A program made the position numbers and the translations under genes. From DATEPR01 sp036269975 (GTDB lineage Bacteria; Actinomycetota; Actinomycetes; Mycobacteriales; Pseudonocardiaceae), in assembly GCA_036269975.1 (NCBI GenBank), contig DATBDL010000001.1:1-17250 (forward strand): a DNA stretch of 17,250 bases, given 5' to 3'. Below, piece by piece: positions 6,625 through 12,401 of the stretch; the first letter of the stretch is position 1, and each line of letters opens with the position of its first letter. The notes below the pieces were generated by a model, which was not told the DNA's origin, ran no database searches, and was given only the letters and a program-made list of their open reading frames with translations.

Positions 6625-8001
6625 TTATGTCGGAAGCAGAGTCGTCACGAGGGCCGAGAGCTGGTGCACGTTGCGGCATTCGTACATCTCGACGATCTCG
6701 GCATAGGCGTGCGCCACCGAATCCCCCGTCGACCACAATGCGGTGCGTTCCGGATTGAGCCAGTAGGCGTGCCTCGCGGGGGCAAGCATGCCGCGCAACG
6801 TGGCCAGATGGGGGTCGCCGCCGTTGGTGCGGGCATCGCCCAGGATGAGGACGGACGTACGCGGGCCGATCGCGTCGGCGTAGCGGGCCTCGAATTCGCG
6901 CAGGGCCTGGCCGTAGTTGCTGTGACCGTCGAACCTGGTGATCCTGGTCTCGTCGATGATGCGGCGGGCGAGCTGTTCCGGGTCGCCCGCGCCCGCTGTG
7001 ACGAGGTGGGTGATCTCGTCCATACCCTCGATGAACGCGAACACCCTGACCTTGCTGAACTGGTCGCGCAACGCCTGCACCAGCAGCATCGTGAAGTTCG
7101 CGAAGCCGGCGACCGAGCCGGACACGTCGCAGATCAGCACGATGTCCGGCCGGCCGGGCCGTGGCCGCCGGTACGCCGGCCGCAGCGGCACGCCGCCGGT
7201 GGACAGCGAACGGCGCAGCGTGCGGCGGATGTCGATCTGACCACGGGTGGCCCCACGTCTACGCGCGGCCAACCGGGTCGCGAGTTTCCTGGACAGCGGG
7301 TTGATCGCGCGACGCAGGTCGGCGAGCTGCGCGCGGCTGGCCGAGAGGAAGTCCACTTGGTCTGCAACGGGCGCGACGGCATGCCGGGCGATCCGGTCGC
7401 GGCCGCGTAGCTCGGCGGCGCGACGAAGGGCCTCGGTGCGGACCATGCCACGGAAGCGCTCGATGCGGCGACGGACGTCGTCGGCCGCCAGACGGTCGGT
7501 GAAGTCGTCCGCGAAGTCGTCCGCCGGCGTACCGGCCCGGATCGCGGCCAGGACGCGGGCGAGCAGCGTCTGCGGTTGCAGCCGGTCCAGGGTCTGGAAG
7601 GCCGAGTAGCCGCCGCCTGGACCGTCACCGCCGCCGTAGCGGCCGAGCTGGTCGACGGCCTGGCCGGCGAGCTGCCGGAGGGCCGACTGGTCGTCGGCGG
7701 CGAGCGCTACGGCCAGGTCGTCGGCCAGCCGCGCCTCGTCCGGTTCGGTGCGGACGCGTTCCGGCGTGCCGACGCCGAGCGGGAAGTACAGGTCGAACAC
7801 GGCATCGAAGACAGCGCGCTGGCCACCACGGCGGACGAGGGCGGCGGCGAGGCCGGCCCGCATGCGTTCCCGGTCGGCCATGCCGAGCACGTCCAGCACG
7901 GCGGCCGCGTCCACCGTCTCACTCGGACCGGCCGGTATGCCGCGATGCCGTAGCGCGCCGACGAACTCGACCAGCCGCGCCGGCACGCCCACCATGCTCA
8001 C
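6625..8001 (-). CDS. VWA-domain protein, CoxE-like, partner of MoxR ATPase
   Basis: A 458-residue protein. The N-terminal half (1-280) is helical and charged, and a C-terminal von Willebrand factor A domain (about 286-440) follows. The metal-ion-dependent adhesion site is intact: DVSGS (D292, S294, S296), the HSNYG region near 360-364, and LGDARTN with D389. The overall plan matches the CoxE-like VWA proteins encoded with MoxR ATPases, which are thought to act together as chaperones that insert metals or remodel protein complexes. No secretion signal is seen. The GTG start at 8001 overlaps the MoxR stop codon in a 4-nt GTGA, indicating translational coupling; an ATG at 7995 is an alternative. 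No CO-dehydrogenase or methanol-dehydrogenase structural genes lie in the window, so the client is unknown. Confidence 0.9.
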   Translation of the reverse strand: MSMVGVPARLVEFVGALRHRGIPAGPSETVDAAAVLDVLGMADRERMRAGLAAALVRRGGQRAVFDAVFDLYFPLGVGTPERVRTEPDEARLADDLAVALAADDQSALRQLAGQAVDQLGRYGGGDGPGGGYSAFQTLDRLQPQTLLARVLAAIRAGTPADDFADDFTDRLAADDVRRRIERFRGMVRTEALRRAAELRGRDRIARHAVAPVADQVDFLSASRAQLADLRRAINPLSRKLATRLAARRRGATRGQIDIRRTLRRSLSTGGVPLRPAYRRPRPGRPDIVLICDVSGSVAGFANFTMLLVQALRDQFSKVRVFAFIEGMDEITHLVTAGAGDPEQLARRIIDETRITRFDGHSNYGQALREFEARYADAIGPRTSVLILGDARTNGGDPHLATLRGMLAPARHAYWLNPERTALWSTGDSVAHAYAEIVEMYECRNVHQLSALVTTLLPT

Positions 8002-8873
8002 AACACACTGTCCAGTTGCAGTTGCCCGCCGGCGCGGGTGATGTCGTCCTGGTGCTTGAGGATCACGCCGAGGCTGGTGCGCACGACGTCCTCGGTCAGC
8101 GTGTCGGCGCCCAGCGCGAGCAGCGTCCGCGCCCAGTCGATGGACTCGGCGACCGACGGCGCCTTCCGCAGGTCCATCGCGCGCAGCGCGCCGATCACCC
8201 GGACCAGCGACTCGGCCAGCCGCTCGTCGGTGGCGGGCACCTTCAGCCGCACGATCCGGGTTTCCAGCTCCGGCTCTGGGAAGTCGATGTGCAGGAACAG
8301 GCAGCGGCGGCGCAGCGCCTCGGACAGCTCACGGGTGGCGTTCGACGTGAGCACGACGAACGGCCGGCGGGTCGCGGTGATCGTGCCGAGTTCGGGCACC
8401 GTGATCTGGAAGTCGCCGAGGACCTCGAGCAGCAGGGCCTCGAACTCCATGTCGGCCTTGTCGGTCTCGTCGACCAGCAGGACCGTCGGGTCGGGGTTGC
8501 GGATGGCGCTCAGCAGCGGCCGGGCGAGCAGGAAGTCCTCGCCGAAGATGTCGGTCTTGGCATCGGCCCAGCTCTCGTCGCGGCCGGCGGTGATGCGCAG
8601 AAGTTGCTTGGCGTGGTTCCACTCGTACAGCGCCCGCGCCTCGTCGACACCCTCGTAGCACTGCAACCGGACGAGGCGCGCGCCGACGGCGTCGGCCACC
8701 GCCCTGGCCAGCTCGGTCTTGCCGACCCCGGCCGGGCCCTCCACCAGCAGTGGCTTGCCGAGCTGGTCGGCGATCCAGACCGTGGTGGCCACGGCGGCCG
8801 ACGCGAGATATCCCGTGCGCGCCAGCCGTTCGGACACGTCGTCGACCGAGGCGAAGAAGCCCGTTCCCGTCAC
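7998..8873 (-). CDS. MoxR-family AAA+ ATPase, CoxD-like
   Basis: A 291-residue AAA+ ATPase. It has Walker A GPAGVGKT (46-53), Walker B VLLVDE (131-136), a sensor-1 stretch VVLTSNATREL and the arginine-rich ALRRRC that would supply the arginine finger. A C-terminal lid domain follows. Size and the segments RLQCYEGVDEARALYEWN and FGEDFLLARPLL are typical of the CoxD/APE2220 branch of MoxR proteins, which pair with VWA proteins. It is cytoplasmic and likely hexameric, and uses ATP hydrolysis to remodel or mature a client. The GTG at 8873 has only a weak purine stretch before it; a TAGCAT box (8886-8881) ends 7 nt upstream, so a separate leaderless transcript is possible. The next gene, a VWA protein, overlaps it by 4 nt. 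Confidence 0.94.
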   Translation of the reverse strand: MTGTGFFASVDDVSERLARTGYLASAAVATTVWIADQLGKPLLVEGPAGVGKTELARAVADAVGARLVRLQCYEGVDEARALYEWNHAKQLLRITAGRDESWADAKTDIFGEDFLLARPLLSAIRNPDPTVLLVDETDKADMEFEALLLEVLGDFQITVPELGTITATRRPFVVLTSNATRELSEALRRRCLFLHIDFPEPELETRIVRLKVPATDERLAESLVRVIGALRAMDLRKAPSVAESIDWARTLLALGADTLTEDVVRTSLGVILKHQDDITRAGGQLQLDSVL

Positions 8874-8880
8874 GTCTTCG

Positions 8881-8896
8881 ATGCTACCGGCCGGTA
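8881..8896 (-). promoter_or_regulatory. Palindrome and possible -10 box before the MoxR gene
   Basis: The 29-bp gap before moxR contains the perfect 12-bp palindrome TACCGGCCGGTA (8885-8896). It overlaps TAGCAT (8886-8881, minus strand), a TANNNT-type -10 box 7 nt from the GTG at 8873. The layout would suit an internal promoter with an operator, but CCGG-rich palindromes also arise by chance in DNA of this composition. Confidence 0.3.
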
Positions 8897-8902
8897 CGGC
8901 GC

Positions 8903-9457
8903 TTACCCGCGGTATCGCGCCGCCTTGACCGCCGCGAAGTAGGCGGCGGAGCTGGGCAGGTACGACAGCACGCAGCCGACGATCGCGGCCAGCGCGCCGA
9001 TGTAGCCCACCGCCGCGCCACCCTGACCGGTGACCAGGGCGAGCAGGTCCAGCACCGCGACGATGGTCAGCACGATCCGCGCCCAGTTGCGGCCGGCGCG
9101 CACCTTGAACGCGAACAGCACGTACAGGCCAGCGATGATCACCGTGGCGACGACCGCGATGACGACGGCCGTGCCGGCCAGGCTCTCGAGCTGGCTCTCG
9201 CTCAGGTTGCTGGTGTTCGCGGTGCGTAGCTGGTCCAGGATGGCCTGCTTGTCACCCGTGGTCAGCAGGCCACCGAGCAGGACGATGACGGCGGCCCCGA
9301 TGAAGCACCAGAACGACGCCATGATCGTCTGGGGCGCCTCGAACGACTGCGCCGGCTGCTGGTTGCCGTAGTCGCTGGGCGGCGGCGCGGACGGGAAGTC
9401 GGGCAGCCCGGACTGGTAGCCCTGGTTGGGCTCGTTGGGATCCGAAGGTGTGGTCAC
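8903..9457 (-). CDS. Small four-helix membrane protein with proline-rich N-terminus
   Basis: A 184-residue protein not assigned to a named family. Residues 1-44 are hydrophilic and rich in Pro, Gln, Asn and Ser, as in many actinobacterial membrane proteins with a cytoplasmic disordered head. Four hydrophobic segments follow at about 45-65, 95-117, 125-143 and 147-167. A polar loop (66-94, KQAILDQLRTANTSNLSESQLES) separates helices 1 and 2, and a short tail, YFAAVKAARYRG, ends the protein. No catalytic motif is seen. The GTG at 9457 is the best start; no strong ribosome binding site precedes it. The gene is 36 nt after the MFS gene and 29 nt before moxR, so it is probably part of the leftward gene cluster and could be a membrane partner of the MoxR/VWA pair, which is inference only. 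Confidence 0.78.
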   Translation of the reverse strand: MTTPSDPNEPNQGYQSGLPDFPSAPPPSDYGNQQPAQSFEAPQTIMASFWCFIGAAVIVLLGGLLTTGDKQAILDQLRTANTSNLSESQLESLAGTAVVIAVVATVIIAGLYVLFAFKVRAGRNWARIVLTIVAVLDLLALVTGQGGAAVGYIGALAAIVGCVLSYLPSSAAYFAAVKAARYRG

Positions 9458-9493
9458 GCTCGCCGAAGATAGACGAGCCGCCTCACGCCCACC

Positions 9494-10669
9494 TCACGAC
9501 CGACCGAAACGTGATCTGAGCCAGACCGCGCCGGCCACGACCTGAAGCCCCACCGCGAACACCGTGACGCCGGTCCAGCCGTACGTGTCGTCCAGCCAGC
9601 CGGTGACGGCGGAGGACAGCGCGCCCGCGACGAAGATCGTGCTCATGAACACCGTGTTGACGCGGGCACGCGCGTCGCCGCGCAGGGCGTAGATGTCGCG
9701 CTGGCTGAGCACCCCGTGGCCCTGCACCGCCACGTCCAGCAGCACCGCTGCCACTGCCAGCAGGACGACGCTGCCGGCGCCGACGCCCGCCAGGATCATC
9801 GCCAGCAGGCCGACGACGATCGCGGCCGCCCTGCCGATGACGCCGTGCCCACGGTCGCCGAGCCGGCCGGCCAGCGGCGCGATCGCGGCGCCGGCCGCGC
9901 CGACCAGCGCGAACACGCCGATCGCCGCCTGGCCGAGATGGTGCGCGCCGACGAGTTCGTAGGTGATCGCGGTCCAGAACGCGCTGAAGGTGGCGAACAT
10001 CAGCGCCTGCCCGAACGCGCGCTGCCGCAGCACCGCCTCCCGGCGCGCCAGGTCGACGACGGACGCCATCAGCCGCCGATAGCTGGCGGTGTGGTCCGGC
10101 GCGTGCTCGGGCAGCACGCGGACGAGTGCCACCGACATCGCGAGCATGAGCACTGCCGAGATGAGGTAGATGCTGCGCCAGCCCCAGGCAGCCGCGGCCA
10201 GGCTGGCGACCGTGCGGGCCAGCAGGATGCCCAGCAGCAGGCCGCTCATCACCTGGCCGACGGCCTTGCCGCGCTGCTCGGCCGGCGCGAGGTGGGCGGC
10301 CAGCGGGATCAGGATCTGCGCCACGACCGACGTCACGCCGATCAGCACCGACATCGCCAGGAACAGCCCGGCATTCGGTGCCACAGCGGCGATCGCGAGC
10401 GCGGCGGCCGTCGCGATCAGCGTGCGCGGCGCCAGTTTCCGGTTGTCGACCAGGTCACCGAGCGGCAGCAACAGGATCAGGCCGATGGCGTAGCCGATCT
10501 GGTTGGCCGTCACGACGGCGGCGGCGGCACCGTGGCTGATGCGGAACGAGCCGGCGACGAGGGCGAGCAGCGGCTGCGCGTAGTACAGGTTGGCCGCCGC
10601 GAGTCCGCACGCGACCGCCATCGTGACCGTGATCAGCCGCAGGCTCCTGGTGGGTGCCACCGTCGTCAT
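9494..10669 (-). CDS. MFS transporter, probable drug/metabolite exporter
   Basis: A 391-residue major facilitator protein with twelve predicted helices. Near the N-terminus ANLYYAQPLL (26-35) is a signature of a common bacterial MFS subgroup, followed by the loop 2-3 motif GDLVDNRK (71-78, motif A-like) and SQRDIYALRGDARARVNTVFM in the second half. Such proteins usually export small molecules by proton antiport; substrate unknown. Two starts are possible: ATG at 10681, or ATG at 10669 four codons in. The latter has TATGTT (10682-10677) ending 7 nt upstream, a leaderless arrangement, so I prefer it. It is the first gene of the leftward run and is divergent from the duplicated MarR-like regulator, which makes regulation by that protein a reasonable guess. 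Confidence 0.9.
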   Translation of the reverse strand: MTTVAPTRSLRLITVTMAVACGLAAANLYYAQPLLALVAGSFRISHGAAAAVVTANQIGYAIGLILLLPLGDLVDNRKLAPRTLIATAAALAIAAVAPNAGLFLAMSVLIGVTSVVAQILIPLAAHLAPAEQRGKAVGQVMSGLLLGILLARTVASLAAAAWGWRSIYLISAVLMLAMSVALVRVLPEHAPDHTASYRRLMASVVDLARREAVLRQRAFGQALMFATFSAFWTAITYELVGAHHLGQAAIGVFALVGAAGAAIAPLAGRLGDRGHGVIGRAAAIVVGLLAMILAGVGAGSVVLLAVAAVLLDVAVQGHGVLSQRDIYALRGDARARVNTVFMSTIFVAGALSSAVTGWLDDTYGWTGVTVFAVGLQVVAGAVWLRSRFGRS

Positions 10670-10752
10670 ATTTCCGAACATACCGTTTAGAAATTGGTTG
10701 CGGTAGGAATCGTGACCCGGCCTACGTCAGATCCGCACGATAGCGTCGGGTC
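10670..10752. promoter_or_regulatory. Divergent control region between MFS and MarR-like genes
   Basis: On the plus strand TAGCGT (10741-10746) ends 6 nt before the ATG at 10753. On the minus strand TATGTT (10682-10677) ends 7 nt before the ATG at 10669. Both are TANNNT-type -10 boxes with no ribosome binding site between them and the start. An inverted repeat TACCG-N15-CGGTA (10681-10685/10701-10705) encloses an AT-rich core near the MFS start and is a candidate operator. The -35 regions are weak. Confidence 0.42.
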
Positions 10753-11787
10753 ATGTCGGAGCAGCACTCGCTGGCGATCCTGTTGTCGCAGGTCCTGGTC
10801 GCCTTCACGATCGAGTTCGACAACGAGTTCGAGCACCGGATGCCGCACCGCACGTCCGTCGGCGCCGCACGGCACGGTGCGCGTGGTGGGCCGTGGTTGG
10901 TGTCGATGGCGATGTGGTCGAACTTCCTGTACCACCTCGACGAGGACGGCGCCCCGCTGCGCGACGTCGACGACCTGGTCCGGATGACGAACCTGGGCGG
11001 CCTGGAACGATGGGGCTACCTGACGATCACGCCACCCGGCGACCGACCGAAGGCACCGCGCCGCGACCACGTGGTGCGGCCAACGGCGGCGGCGCTGCGG
11101 GCGCGGTCGGTGTGGCTGCCGTTGGGCACCGAGATCGAACAGCGCTGGGCGGAACCCTTCGACGTACCACGGCTCACGGCAGCACTGCGCGCGCTGACCA
11201 GCCGGTTGGACCGCACGCTCCCCCGGTACCTGCCGGTGGTCAACTACGGCGACGGCATGCGGACGGCCGTACCCGACCTGCGGCGGGACTACGAGGTGGA
11301 CCTGTCGGTGCTGCTGTCGCAGGTGCTGATCGCGTTCACGCTGGAGTTCGAGGCGGCGTCGGACGTGTCGCTGCCGATCAGCGCGAACGTCCTGCGGGTG
11401 CTGGACGAATCGGGCGTGTTGGTGCGGGATCTGCCGGGGCGGTCCGGGGTGTCGAAGGAGTCGATCGCGGCGGCGGTGGGATTCCTGGAGCGGAACGGGT
11501 TCGTGGTGCTCCAGCCGGCCGGGCGGGGCAAGTCGGTCGCGCTGAACCCGAACGGACAGCGGGCACAGGCGGCGTATCACGAGCTGGTGGCGGAGATCGA
11601 AAGCCGTTGGGAGAAAAGGTTCGGCGTGGCCACGCTCAGCGGACTGCGGGCAGCGCTGGAGCCGGTGGCCGGCGCGCCGTTGCCGCAGCCGTATCCGGAC
11701 GGCTGGCGGGCGACGATCCGCCGGCCGGCAATGCTGCCGCACCATCCGATGGTGCTGCACCGGGGCGGTTATCCGGACGGCAGCTAA
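10753..11787 (+). CDS. Tandem-duplicated MarR-like winged-helix protein
   Basis: A 344-residue protein built from two related halves. LLSQVLVAFTIEF (10-22) recurs as LLSQVLIAFTLEF (187-199). LGGLERWGYLTI (about 82-93) aligns with VGFLERNGFVVL (about 243-254), the wing region. GTEIEQRWAEPFDVPRLTAALRAL (from 125) aligns with VAEIESRWEKRFGVATLSGLRAAL (from 279). The second half keeps a recognisable helix-turn-helix (RSGVSKESIAAAVGFLERNG). This is the order of a MarR-type winged-helix domain followed by a dimerisation helix, repeated in one chain, so it may act as a built-in dimer. Function as a DNA-binding regulator is inferred; the first half has a less typical recognition helix. The ATG at 10753 appears leaderless. 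The gene ends overlap the TetR gene ends by 4 bp (convergent). Confidence 0.8.
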   Translation: MSEQHSLAILLSQVLVAFTIEFDNEFEHRMPHRTSVGAARHGARGGPWLVSMAMWSNFLYHLDEDGAPLRDVDDLVRMTNLGGLERWGYLTITPPGDRPKAPRRDHVVRPTAAALRARSVWLPLGTEIEQRWAEPFDVPRLTAALRALTSRLDRTLPRYLPVVNYGDGMRTAVPDLRRDYEVDLSVLLSQVLIAFTLEFEAASDVSLPISANVLRVLDESGVLVRDLPGRSGVSKESIAAAVGFLERNGFVVLQPAGRGKSVALNPNGQRAQAAYHELVAEIESRWEKRFGVATLSGLRAALEPVAGAPLPQPYPDGWRATIRRPAMLPHHPMVLHRGGYPDGS

Positions 11788-12368
11788 AGCACGATGCCCG
11801 CCAATGCCTGGGTCACCAACCGGTCGGCGAGGCCATCGTCCAATGGCTCGTGGGCGAAGAACAGGCGGTGGTAGATCGGGGCGAAGAGTTGGTCGGCGGC
11901 GACGCCGATGTCGATGTCCGGCCGGATCTCGCCGTTGTCCATGCCCGCGCGCAGGATTTCCGCGGTGACGGCGCGGCGTGGTGCCAACCATCGTTCGCGG
12001 ATCGCCTTCGCGATCTCCGGGTCACACTCCGCCTGGCCGACGAGCGCCCGCATCAGCGGACCCGATGCGGTGTCCCGGAACAGCACCACCAGCGCGCCCA
12101 CCTGGAACCGCAACGCGTCCGCCGTGTTCAGGCCCTCCGGCACGGTGATCGAATCGCGCACCATGGCGAGGAAGCCGTCCAGTGCCACCGCGCCGCGACT
12201 GGGCCACCACTTGTAGATCGTCGCCTTGCTGACGCCGGCCCGCTCCGCGATCGCCTCCATCGAGGCCGCGTTGACGCCACCGGACAGCATCAGCTCACCG
12301 GCGGCGGCCAGGATCGCCAGCCGGGCCCGTTCGCTGCGTGGCCTGCCCCTGCCTCGGGTGGCCTGCAT
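11784..12368 (-). CDS. TetR/AcrR-family transcriptional regulator
   Basis: A 194-residue TetR-family protein. The basic N-terminus RGRGRPRSERARLAIL is followed by the helix-turn-helix at about 36-56 (SMEAIAERAGVSKATIYKWW) and the PSRGAVALDGF stretch. The C-terminal helical domain (70-194) should bind the ligand and form the dimer; its sequence (FRDTASGPLMRALVGQAE, RERWLAPRRAVTAEIL) resembles the common TetR C-terminal domain found in many actinobacterial regulators. The frame stays open upstream to 12479, but ATG 12368 gives the usual start just before the basic arm and lies downstream of a TATAAT box (12392-12387), with a leader of about 12 nt. The gene diverges from the beta-galactosidase across 32 bp, so repression of that gene and of itself is the simplest model. 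The ligand is unknown. Confidence 0.92.
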   Translation of the reverse strand: MQATRGRGRPRSERARLAILAAAGELMLSGGVNAASMEAIAERAGVSKATIYKWWPSRGAVALDGFLAMVRDSITVPEGLNTADALRFQVGALVVLFRDTASGPLMRALVGQAECDPEIAKAIRERWLAPRRAVTAEILRAGMDNGEIRPDIDIGVAADQLFAPIYHRLFFAHEPLDDGLADRLVTQALAGIVL

Positions 12369-12385
12369 TTTCTGGTCGATCCGTT

Positions 12386-12401
12386 CATTATAATGCGTGG
12401 G
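12386..12401. promoter_or_regulatory. Overlapping divergent -10 boxes in a 10-bp palindrome
   Basis: CATTATAATG (12386-12395) is a perfect palindrome containing TATAAT on both strands: 12389-12394 for the beta-galactosidase and 12392-12387 for tetR. The plus-strand box ends 6 nt before the GTG at 12401, indicating leaderless transcription of the galactosidase gene. A TetR dimer bound over this site would block both promoters at once. No good -35 box is visible on either side. Confidence 0.55.

Noticed and set aside
4859..6736. 625-residue open frame overlapping the GT87 and VWA genes on the same strand in another frame.
   Set aside because: The translation is Arg/Gly/Pro-rich without family motifs, while the GT87 and VWA frames have clear conserved signatures.
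6625..8873. MoxR/VWA pair as part of a CO-dehydrogenase (cox) maturation cluster.
   Set aside because: No coxL, coxM, coxS or molybdenum-cofactor genes are within the window, and such ATPase/VWA pairs also serve many other complexes.
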